Source of the DNA: Treponema sp. | GTDB taxonomy: Bacteria; Spirochaetota; Spirochaetia; Treponematales; Breznakiellaceae | NCBI GenBank assembly: GCA_031258225.1 | Contig: JAIRND010000168.1 | Location: forward strand, 1 to 39,836 | DNA length: 39,836 nucleotides | Reading direction: 5' to 3' | Shown here: positions 7,555 to 15,820 of the stretch, piece after piece | Numbering within the stretch: the first letter of the stretch is position 1 | How the letters are laid out: each line of letters starts with the position of its first letter | Program-made: the position numbers and the translations under genes | The notes under the pieces: generated by a model | What the model saw: only the letters and a program-made list of their open reading frames with translations | Told to the model about the DNA's origin: nothing | The model's database searches: none

Positions 7555-9864
7555 TTAGTAACTCCACCTGAACCCCAACGAGGGGATGGGAATGGGGATA
7601 TGGTAGAGGACCGCCAGGCTCCCCCTGTCCTCCTTCCCGGTGTAGGGGTTAAACGTGGCGTTCCCCAGGGGGCCGGTGGAAAACACATGCTCCACGGCCG
7701 CGTAGAATTCCCACCGGCTCTTTCCGCGGGGGCTATAGACAAGAAAGGAACAGGTAATGTCCACGGGGATGGCAAAGGACCGCTTGTCCGGCTCCGCGGC
7801 GGCAAAGGAGACAAAGCCAAGGCCGGCCGTTACGACGAACCGCTCCACGGGTCTGATGTTGAGGACCATGTCGAGCGAGTGGAAACGGTGAAACGGGAGG
7901 TAGTGCCAGTCCCCGGACACGGCGTTGATGATGTTGGTAAGGGAACCCTCCGGCAGCCCCGGCTCCCGGTAGCGGGCGTGGCTGAACGAATAGACAATCC
8001 GGCCGTCAAGCCGGCGGCCCCCACGTTTCAGGAGCGTAAGATCAAGGCCCCATATATGCCCCTGTCCGTCGGAGTATAGCTCCCACGCGGAAGAAGCGGC
8101 GCCGGCGAACACGTAGGTCCGGTTAACAACATACGTGTAGTAACCTTCAACATCAAGGCTGAAAGCGCCGGCGGCCTCAAGGCGCAGCCCCCCCGCGCCG
8201 GTAACGGCCCGGTCGGGCCGCCGGGCCGCGTCGCCGAACATCTCCCGCATCCACCGGCTGTCCGATACCGCGTTGGCGGAGGAAAAGAATCCCGCCCCCA
8301 GGAACAGGGACAGGGAATCCAACGGCCCCCTGTTTTTCAGGAGGCCGAACTCCAGGTTTAACCGGGGGGAGAGGACGGGCCGACTGGAAGCGGCGGGCCG
8401 CCCGGCGGCCTCCCCCATAACAACCACGTGATCCAGGCGCAGCCCAAGTTCCGTCCCAAAACCCTGGCCGGGGCTCCGGTAGTTCGCCAGAACGTACGCC
8501 GCCCCGGAAAAACTCCGAAGCCGCGTATAATCGGCGCCGGGCGGTTTCATCCCCGCGGGAAGTTCGGCCTCCCCCTCCGGGCGCAGGTAGAGTCCCTCCA
8601 GCCCCAGCGACGTAAGAAAGCCCCGGCCCGGGTTCCATTCAAATTCCGCCCTCCCCTGAACGGTGGCGGCCTCATCGGCCAGGAATATCTCCCCGCCGCT
8701 GGCGCGGCCCTCCAGCTCGGAACGCCGGTAAGCGGCCCCCAGGCCCGCGTTAAGGGTCATGTCGTCCCGTGGATTGTAGCTCAGACCCAACAGACCAAAA
8801 CCCCGGTAGCTTGACCGGTCCCCGGCGATCTCAAGGCCGCTCAGGGGATCCGCCTGTCCTGTACTGGTACGGGCCACACCGTCGGCGCCGAAGAACCCCG
8901 TAAGGCTCAGTTCCAGGCTGCCGGTAACACGGTAAGCGGAATTAAGGGCGATGTCCCGGATGTAGGGGGCTGTTGAAATGGATGCCGCGGACGTTAAAAA
9001 CTCCGGTCCCGATTGCCCGGAGAGCCCCCGCGCCGCCAGGATTACGGGATCGTAGTAACTCAGCCTGCCCGTGATCATCACCGCCCCGCGGCCGGCAAGC
9101 GGGAAGGAGAGGCCGGCGCCGGCCATTGCGGTGGACAGGTCCAGTTCAAATTCCAGGTCCCGGGGGGAAGGTTTTTTGACGGCAAGATCCAGAAGCCCCG
9201 AAACGGCATGGCCGTAACGGACTGAAAACACGCCGTGGGTAAGCCGGGCGCTTTCAAGCGTCCGCGCATCGAATATCGACACTTCCCCGCCCCAGTGGTA
9301 GGGGGGTTCGATGTAGAAACCGTCCAGCGCCGTCATAAGGTCCCCGGGCCGCCCTTCCCGCGGACCGGGCGCGGCGGAAAAGGGCCTCCAATCTCCGGCC
9401 TCCTCCGGCGGCGGTTCCATGGAGACCGCCGGATCTTCAACGATCCCGGGTTCCCCGGCAGGTTGAATTTCCTCCTCTTTCGGAACCACGTCGTGTTTCA
9501 CCGCGTCTTCCACCACCTCCTTCACCTCATCACGGTTCTCTTCCAGAACCAGTTCCTCGGCTTCCAGGGTCCCGGTAAGGCGGAGTTCCAGCACAAATTC
9601 ATCGCCTTCCGTATCGATCGTGAGGCGCCCGGAATCGTAACCCGGATAAGTACCGCGGATAACGACGGGCCGATCATCCGGTACGCTCAAAATAACCCGG
9701 CCCTCCCCGTCCCCCTGGTAACTTGTTCCGTCGTAGGAACGAATCTCCGCCCCTTCCAGGGGGATTCCCAGTTCCCCGTCCAGGATCGTTATACCCACAT
9801 CCCGCGCCCCAAGGGGGAGAACGGCACAAAGCGTTACCGTAAACCAGAATGGCAGGCTTCGCAT
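7555..9864 (-). CDS. TonB-dependent receptor-like outer-membrane protein (carboxypeptidase-regulatory-like N-domain, acidic linker, plug fragment, beta-barrel)
   Basis: Signal peptide; VGITILDGELGIPLEGAEIRSYDG N-domain; plug-like VFSVRYGHAVSGLLDLAVKKPS; alternating beta-barrel C-terminus ending GFRWSY. Adjacent to exbB/exbD/tonB. Confidence 0.82.
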   Translation of the reverse strand: MRSLPFWFTVTLCAVLPLGARDVGITILDGELGIPLEGAEIRSYDGTSYQGDGEGRVILSVPDDRPVVIRGTYPGYDSGRLTIDTEGDEFVLELRLTGTLEAEELVLEENRDEVKEVVEDAVKHDVVPKEEEIQPAGEPGIVEDPAVSMEPPPEEAGDWRPFSAAPGPREGRPGDLMTALDGFYIEPPYHWGGEVSIFDARTLESARLTHGVFSVRYGHAVSGLLDLAVKKPSPRDLEFELDLSTAMAGAGLSFPLAGRGAVMITGRLSYYDPVILAARGLSGQSGPEFLTSAASISTAPYIRDIALNSAYRVTGSLELSLTGFFGADGVARTSTGQADPLSGLEIAGDRSSYRGFGLLGLSYNPRDDMTLNAGLGAAYRRSELEGRASGGEIFLADEAATVQGRAEFEWNPGRGFLTSLGLEGLYLRPEGEAELPAGMKPPGADYTRLRSFSGAAYVLANYRSPGQGFGTELGLRLDHVVVMGEAAGRPAASSRPVLSPRLNLEFGLLKNRGPLDSLSLFLGAGFFSSANAVSDSRWMREMFGDAARRPDRAVTGAGGLRLEAAGAFSLDVEGYYTYVVNRTYVFAGAASSAWELYSDGQGHIWGLDLTLLKRGGRRLDGRIVYSFSHARYREPGLPEGSLTNIINAVSGDWHYLPFHRFHSLDMVLNIRPVERFVVTAGLGFVSFAAAEPDKRSFAIPVDITCSFLVYSPRGKSRWEFYAAVEHVFSTGPLGNATFNPYTGKEDRGSLAVLYHIPIPIPSLGFRWSY

Positions 9865-9912
9865 ACCCGAAGGCTACCACATTCATCCTCTTTCGCGTAC
9901 CCCCAGGGCACG

Positions 9913-9992
9913 GATAAACGCATAGGAATTTTATGGTCGCATCCCCAGCCTACAGAATACCCCAAAACGTACCCTATTCCTATGCGTTTATC
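9913..9992. repeat. Perfect 17-bp inverted repeat GATAAACGCATAGGAAT ... ATTCCTATGCGTTTATC (46-bp spacer)
   Basis: Arms at 9913-9929 and 9976-9992, read directly, in the divergent intergenic region. Confidence 0.9.
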
Positions 9993-9998
9993 GTGTCC

Positions 9999-10047
9999 GG
10001 GGCCGGCGCATATAAACCATGTGAACCGTGCCTAAAACAGGGTTGTG
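9999..10047 (+). repeat. Dispersed intergenic repeat, copy A (GGGCCGGCGCATATAAACCATGTGAACCGTGCCTAAAACAGGGTTGTG)
   Basis: About 44 of 48 positions match the segment at 32319-32365 by hand alignment. Confidence 0.85.
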
Positions 10048-10157
10048 TTGGGTCCTTTTTTCTCGACCTTGTATCAGGCAACGATGGTGGTTATCGTGGG
10101 TATAAGGGCCGGTTGAGCAAACAACATAATCTCATCCGGAGAGCGCCAGGGGGGATC

Positions 10158-11816
10158 ATGCTGGAATTAACATTGGACTGTCTGAAAAAAAAACGGGCGG
10201 AATTTGAACAGGCGGGGATTCGGGTACCCTCCTTTGACATTGAGGCGGTCCGGGAAAAAACCCGCGCCGCCCCGGTCTGGGTTCACTTCAGTTCCGGCAA
10301 CCTGTTCAAGGGGTACCATTCGGCGCTGGCCCAGCGGCTTATCGAGGGGGGCTTTAGCGACCGGGGTATTATCGCCGTGGAGCCCTTTGACTACGAGATC
10401 ATCCACCGCGTCTACGAACCGCGCGACAACCTGGGCATCCGGGTGGTCATGAAGACCGGCGGGGATCTGGAAAAAGAACTTATCGCCGGCGTAACCGAGG
10501 CCCTTGCCACGGACAACGCCGGGTCCTGGGAACGGCTTAAGGTCATATTCCGCGCCCCTTCCCTCCAACTGGTGTCCCTGTCCATCACGGAGAAGGGCTA
10601 CGACCTGCGGACCCTGGACGGCGGCTTCCGCCCGGAGATCAGCGGGGAATTCGATTCGGGTCCCGGCGCCCCGGTCCACGCCATGACCAAACTCTGCGCC
10701 CTCTGCCGGGAACGCTGGCTGGCGGGGGCCGTTCCCCTCGCGCTGGTAAGCACCGATAACTTTTCCCACAACGGGGACCGGCTGAGGGACGCCCTTCTTA
10801 CGGTGGCCCGCGAATGGAAGGATCGCCGTCATGTGGAACAGGGCTTTGTGGACTGGCTTTCCAACCCCGCCTCGGTGTCGTTCCCCCTCAGCATGATCGA
10901 CAAGATCACCCCCTACCCCTCGGAGCGGGTATGGCGGCGGCTTGAGACGCTTGTGAGCGGCATGGAGATCATCACAACCGCGAAAAATTCCGTTACCGCC
11001 CCCTTTGTAAACACCGAGGAAGCCGAATATTTGGTTATCGAGGATCGGTTCCCCAATGGCAGGCCCCCGCTGGAACAGGCCGGTGTCTACATGGCGGACC
11101 GGCGGACCGTGGATATGGCCGAACGGATGAAAGTCTGCACCTGCCTTAACCCGCTGCACACGGCCCTTGCCATTTTCGGCTGTCTTTTGGGCTACCGGAG
11201 CATCGCCGGTGAAATGGAGGACCCGGACCTTGCCGCCCTGGTAACGGGGATCGGCTACGACGAGGGAATGCCCGTGGTCGTCGATCCGGGGATCATCCGG
11301 CCCGCGGATTTTCTTGAGGAGGTGCTGACCAAACGGCTCCCCAACGCCAATATTCCCGATACCCCCCAGCGTATCGCCACGGACACCTCACAAAAACTCG
11401 GTATCCGTTTTGGGGAGACGATCAAACTCTACGCCGCCAGGGACGACCTGGACCTTAACAGCCTTACGCTTATCCCCCTGGTGATCGCCGCCTGGTGCCG
11501 CTACCTTCTGGGCGTCGACGACGAGGGGAACGCCTTCACGCCAAGCCCCGACCCCCTGCTGCCGGAACTCCGGCGGGAACTTGGGGGAGTACAGGCGGGC
11601 CTTCCCGCCAGCGCCGCCGGAAAACTGCGGGGAATCCTTTCCAACAGCAAAATTTTCGCCCTCGATCTCTACGAGGCGGGATTGGGTGAACGGATCGAAT
11701 CCTGTTTCGCGGAACTTCTGGCCGGACCGGGGGCGGTACGGAAAACCCTCCACAAGTACCTTCACGGACGCCGCGGCCGGAGCGGTGAACCGGGGGCTCA
11801 CGGCGCGGCCCGGTAA
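10158..11816 (+). CDS. Mannitol dehydrogenase / fructuronate reductase family protein
   Basis: VHFSSGNLFKGYHSALAQ, PLALVSTDNFSHNGDRLRDALL and RIATDTSQKLGIRFGETI match the mannitol DH family layout. ATG at 10158 chosen because family homology begins there. Confidence 0.85.
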   Translation: MLELTLDCLKKKRAEFEQAGIRVPSFDIEAVREKTRAAPVWVHFSSGNLFKGYHSALAQRLIEGGFSDRGIIAVEPFDYEIIHRVYEPRDNLGIRVVMKTGGDLEKELIAGVTEALATDNAGSWERLKVIFRAPSLQLVSLSITEKGYDLRTLDGGFRPEISGEFDSGPGAPVHAMTKLCALCRERWLAGAVPLALVSTDNFSHNGDRLRDALLTVAREWKDRRHVEQGFVDWLSNPASVSFPLSMIDKITPYPSERVWRRLETLVSGMEIITTAKNSVTAPFVNTEEAEYLVIEDRFPNGRPPLEQAGVYMADRRTVDMAERMKVCTCLNPLHTALAIFGCLLGYRSIAGEMEDPDLAALVTGIGYDEGMPVVVDPGIIRPADFLEEVLTKRLPNANIPDTPQRIATDTSQKLGIRFGETIKLYAARDDLDLNSLTLIPLVIAAWCRYLLGVDDEGNAFTPSPDPLLPELRRELGGVQAGLPASAAGKLRGILSNSKIFALDLYEAGLGERIESCFAELLAGPGAVRKTLHKYLHGRRGRSGEPGAHGAAR

Positions 11817-11831
11817 TCCGGCCCGCCGGTA

Positions 11832-12446
11832 TCAGCGCCGGTTGTTCCAGGCCCCCTGAGCGCAACCAACTCCTAGGGGGATCAGGCTAAGGGCCAGCAG
11901 GGGAAGGCCCAGCCTGTGGTCCTGGCGGAAAAAGGCCCAGTAGGCCGTGGCGGCAAGGAGGGGCAGCGCCAGACCGGCCAGGACGGCCGGAATACGGGCG
12001 AGCCAGGGTCCCCGCAGGATGATGCCCCCCAAAAAAGGAAGCCCCGCGGCAATGGCGGTCCACAGCAGGGGTACCAGTACCAGCAGGACAGGATCCCCCT
12101 GGGCCCCCCAATTCACCGCCCGGAGCGCCCCCATCGGGATGATCCAGAGCAGGGCAAAACCGGTAAAATCCAGGGTCCCGGAGTTCAGCCTGAACAGGGC
12201 CATCACCAGGTACACGAGCAGCGGAAGCAACACCGGCGCGACAACCAAATCGACGCAGCCGGAGAGCCAGCGGGAAAAACCGAAGCCTCCGGGCTTGATA
12301 AACGCGCCGTAAAAAAATTGAAAAATCGCGGCGACACTCCCCAGCAGCAGGGCCCAGACCCCCCCGTACCCGGACTCCCCCGCGGGAGAAACGGAACGCC
12401 AAAACAGGTAAAACAGGGGCAGCCAGAGAAGGCAAAAAATACTCAT
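11832..12446 (-). CDS. Hypothetical multi-span membrane protein
   Basis: ORF with about six hydrophobic segments; no family recognised. Confidence 0.6.
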   Translation of the reverse strand: MSIFCLLWLPLFYLFWRSVSPAGESGYGGVWALLLGSVAAIFQFFYGAFIKPGGFGFSRWLSGCVDLVVAPVLLPLLVYLVMALFRLNSGTLDFTGFALLWIIPMGALRAVNWGAQGDPVLLVLVPLLWTAIAAGLPFLGGIILRGPWLARIPAVLAGLALPLLAATAYWAFFRQDHRLGLPLLALSLIPLGVGCAQGAWNNRR

Positions 12447-12574
12447 ACCGTCAAACTACCACGGGACGCTTTTTTTATACAGTATTCTTGGAGGGATAAA
12501 CCCCTTTTGTTGCCCTGTCCGCGATCCCCGTGGCCTTGATCATTCTCCCCGTTTTTCATATTCTAAAGGCATTT

Positions 12575-14029
12575 ATGGTCCAGAACACCGGGAAACTTAC
12601 CCTGTACAATACTCTGGGACGGGAGACGCGGACTTTTGAGCCTCTGGCGGAGGGCCGGGTCGGGTTTTACGGTTGCGGGCCTACGGTTTACAACTATGCC
12701 CATATCGGGAACCTGCGGGCCTATGTAACCCACGATATTCTTACCCGTACCCTGCGCCGTATGGGCTATGATGTTACCCACGTGATGAACATCACCGATG
12801 TGGGGCACCTTTCCGGCGATAATGACGAAGGGGACGACAAGGTGCTGAAAAGCGCCGAAGAACGGGGCAAGAGCGTCCTGGAGATCGCCGATTTTTACAC
12901 AAAGGCCTTTTTTAACGACACGGAGCGGATGAACATCGAACGGCCCACGGTGGTCTGCAAGGCCACCGAGCATGTGGGGGAGATGATCGACCTGATTAAG
13001 CGGATCGAGGCCAACGGCTATACCTACCTGAGCGGGGGAAACCTCTACTTCGACGTGGGTAAATTCCCCGCGTATGGGGAACTGTCCCCGCGGAACGATC
13101 AGAAGGCCCGGTCGCGGGTAAAAGAGGACCCGAACAAGCGAAACCCCCAGGACTTTGTGCTGTGGTTTACCAGAAGTAAATTCGAGGATCACGCGCTGGC
13201 GTGGGACAGTCCCTGGGGCCGGGGTTATCCGGGCTGGCATATCGAGTGTTCCGCCATGAGCATAAGGTACCTGGGGGAACAGTTCGACATCCACGCCGGG
13301 GGCATCGATCATGTGTCAATTCACCACACCAATGAAATTGCCCAGAGCGAGGCCGCCACGGGCAAGCGTCCCTGGGTCAATTTTTGGGTCCACAACGAGT
13401 TTTTGATTCAGGACAAGGGCAAAATGTCCAAGTCTTCCGGCGGTTTTATTACCTTGCGGAGCCTTATGGACGCCGGTTACGATCCTCTGGATTACCGTTA
13501 CTTTCTCCTGGGCGGCCATTACCGCAGCCAGCTCCAGTTCTCCTGGGAAAGTCTTGAGACCGCCAAAAACGCGCGGCGTTCCCTTATGGAGCGTATCCGG
13601 GTCCTGGGGGCGGGTTCCGGGGGGAGGCGGGGTTCCGGCGCTCGCGGGCTGTCGGAAAAGGCGAACGCCCATCTGGCGGCCTTTAACCGGGCCCTGGAGG
13701 ACGATCTTTCCAGCCCCCGCGCCCTGGCGGAACTGTGGGGGCTTATCCGGGATCCGGATGTTGAGGCGGGAGAGGCCCTGGCCTGCGCCGTTGACATGGA
13801 CCGGGTGCTGGGTTTTGGGCTTGCCGGGGAGGACCGGGGCGGGGATGATCCCGAACGGGAAAAGGAAATAGAGAGGCTTGTAGCCGAAAGAACAGCCGCG
13901 AAAAAGGTAAAAGACTATGCGAAGGCGGATGGCATACGCGCGATTCTTAACGAACAAGGCATCCTGTTGGAGGACGGTCCGGCGGGTACGCGTTGGCATA
14001 AAATCCAGGGGTGGACCCAGGGGAGATGA
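12575..14029 (+). CDS. cysS: Cysteinyl-tRNA synthetase
   Basis: GCGPTVYNYAHIGNLRAYV (HIGH-type), GWHIECSAMS, HTNEIAQSEAATG, KGKMSKSSGG (KMSKS). Confidence 0.97.
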   Translation: MVQNTGKLTLYNTLGRETRTFEPLAEGRVGFYGCGPTVYNYAHIGNLRAYVTHDILTRTLRRMGYDVTHVMNITDVGHLSGDNDEGDDKVLKSAEERGKSVLEIADFYTKAFFNDTERMNIERPTVVCKATEHVGEMIDLIKRIEANGYTYLSGGNLYFDVGKFPAYGELSPRNDQKARSRVKEDPNKRNPQDFVLWFTRSKFEDHALAWDSPWGRGYPGWHIECSAMSIRYLGEQFDIHAGGIDHVSIHHTNEIAQSEAATGKRPWVNFWVHNEFLIQDKGKMSKSSGGFITLRSLMDAGYDPLDYRYFLLGGHYRSQLQFSWESLETAKNARRSLMERIRVLGAGSGGRRGSGARGLSEKANAHLAAFNRALEDDLSSPRALAELWGLIRDPDVEAGEALACAVDMDRVLGFGLAGEDRGGDDPEREKEIERLVAERTAAKKVKDYAKADGIRAILNEQGILLEDGPAGTRWHKIQGWTQGR

Positions 14030-14074
14030 ACCGTCCCGGGCTGTAACAAATCAGGGAAATAGGTTGTTTTTAGT

Positions 14075-14638
14075 ATGGATAAGAAATCTCCAGGCCCGGA
14101 ATTCCGTAATCTCTATGATACGGTGTTTCCTATCCTGTTTCGTGTCGCCTACCGGATTGCCGCCAGTGAAGAAGCGGCCGAGGATCTGTGTCAGGAGGCT
14201 TTTTTTCGACTTTATGAAAAAAACATGGTATTTCCCAACCCGGAGGAGGCCAAGTATTGGCTTATCCGGGTAGTTAAAAACGCGTCGCTAAATTACGCAA
14301 AACGCAAAGAACGGGAACGGAAGGCCTACCAGCGGGCTTTCCGGGAAGATGTAAGGGAGACCGAAAGCGGGGAGGGGCTTCTTATAAAAAAAGAGGTCCG
14401 GCGGGAAGTCCAGGAAGCGATGAAAAAGCTGCCGGAGAACCTGCGAATGGTATTGATATTGAAAGAGTATGGTGAGATGAATTACAAGGATATTGGCCGT
14501 ACCTTAGGAATAAGCGAAGGGAATGTCAAAGTCCGGGTTTTTAGGGCCCGGGAGCGGCTTTCCGCTATTCTGGAAGCGGTGGAACAGCGTCAAATCGCTG
14601 AAAAGCGTCCAGGAAAGGATGGTTCAGATGTGTCCTGA
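14075..14638 (+). CDS. RNA polymerase sigma factor, ECF / sigma-70 family
   Basis: Region 2 (AAEDLCQEAFFRLYEKN) and region 4 (LPENLRMVLILKEYGEMNYKDIGRTLGISEGNVKVRVFRARERL). Confidence 0.93.
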   Translation: MDKKSPGPEFRNLYDTVFPILFRVAYRIAASEEAAEDLCQEAFFRLYEKNMVFPNPEEAKYWLIRVVKNASLNYAKRKERERKAYQRAFREDVRETESGEGLLIKKEVRREVQEAMKKLPENLRMVLILKEYGEMNYKDIGRTLGISEGNVKVRVFRARERLSAILEAVEQRQIAEKRPGKDGSDVS

Positions 14639-15245
14639 TCGTCAAATTCTTTCACTGTATCTGGACGGGGAGTTACCCTCCCCCTGGAAGGAAAAATTGG
14701 AGGCCCACCTGGCCTCCTGCCCCGGCTGCCGGGCCGCGGTCGGCGCCTGGGAACGGATTTCCAAGGAACTGCGGATTGAAGACAAGCCGGGCCGCGGCGA
14801 GCGGGTGTGGGAACGTCTGGGCGCCCGTGTAGCCGCCGTCGAAGCCGCCGCAACCGCTCCGCCGCGGGGGCCGCGGGAGTTCTCCGGTCTGCGGAACCTT
14901 GGGGGGTTCTGGCGCCGCAGGGTAAGCCTTCCCCTCCCCGCCCTGGCGGCGCTGGGCGCGGCGGCGGCGGCCTTTGTGTTCATTCTGGGCTCACGGTGGT
15001 TGAATCCCCCCTCTGTGCCTCCCTCGACTTCGCCGTTTATTTCCATGGATTCCGGGGGCATCGATATGGAATTCAGGGATATCCCCGCCGTTATGGACGG
15101 CACGGACCTGTTTCAATATCTGGAAAACGCGGATTCAAGTGAGATTATGATTATCCGCCTGCCCGAAAACCGGAGTTTCCGCAGCGCCGGGGAACCGACG
15201 ATCATCAAAGCCGCGGATTATTATCCGGGAAGGTTCCAGGAATGA
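14628..15245 (+). CDS. Anti-sigma factor with zinc-finger (ZAS) domain and one TM segment
   Basis: MCPDRQILSLYLDGELPSPWKEKLEAHLASCPGC (HxxxCxxC) and a mid-protein hydrophobic segment; start overlaps the sigma gene stop by 11 bp. Confidence 0.85.
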   Translation: MCPDRQILSLYLDGELPSPWKEKLEAHLASCPGCRAAVGAWERISKELRIEDKPGRGERVWERLGARVAAVEAAATAPPRGPREFSGLRNLGGFWRRRVSLPLPALAALGAAAAAFVFILGSRWLNPPSVPPSTSPFISMDSGGIDMEFRDIPAVMDGTDLFQYLENADSSEIMIIRLPENRSFRSAGEPTIIKAADYYPGRFQE

Positions 15246-15820
15246 TCCGTTTTCCGCGTCCCTGCCACGACCTTTTGAGGGGCATTGTATTTATCACGAC
15301 TCTGGGCGCCGGTTTCGGCCAGGAACCCTCGCTGGAAGACCTGCTGCCGGGGCTCAAGGAACGGGCGGTTGTTCTGGAGATCACCTCCCGGGTGGTGGAC
15401 CGGAACCAGCAGATCGTCTGGAATTCGGTTAATTCCAAGGTAATGTTCCCCGGAAGGCCGGTACGGATAAACATGATGGGGACCAACGTGGCGATGACCC
15501 TCCAGTTTACCCTGTTCTTTAGGCTCGGAACCCCCGAAAGCGTCCTTGTGGCCCAGGGGCAGATCTGGGTGGAGGTGCCGGATAAGGGTATCTGGTATCA
15601 GCCTACCCTGCAGACCATTCCGATAGAAGTTGGGGAGTCCATATTCTTTTTCCCCCTCGGTTCCCCCAATTCGCCGGAAGAAACACGGATAGAGCTGCTG
15701 CTGGAGATCCGGCCCTACGACGATGACCGCATGGAACGGCCGGGGCCGCGCGACCGGCAGGAACCCGCCGGACCCGGACCGTCCCCGGAAGCGCCGGGGG
15801 GAGAACCCGAAGCCCGGTGA
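15242..15820 (+). CDS. Hypothetical exported protein
   Basis: Signal-peptide-like N-terminus; overlaps neighbouring genes by 4 bp at both ends (operonic). Confidence 0.65.
   Translation: MIRFPRPCHDLLRGIVFITTLGAGFGQEPSLEDLLPGLKERAVVLEITSRVVDRNQQIVWNSVNSKVMFPGRPVRINMMGTNVAMTLQFTLFFRLGTPESVLVAQGQIWVEVPDKGIWYQPTLQTIPIEVGESIFFFPLGSPNSPEETRIELLLEIRPYDDDRMERPGPRDRQEPAGPGPSPEAPGGEPEAR

Noticed and set aside
10167-11159. 330-aa minus-strand ORF antisense to the mannitol dehydrogenase family gene
   Set aside because: Antisense shadow ORF with biased composition.
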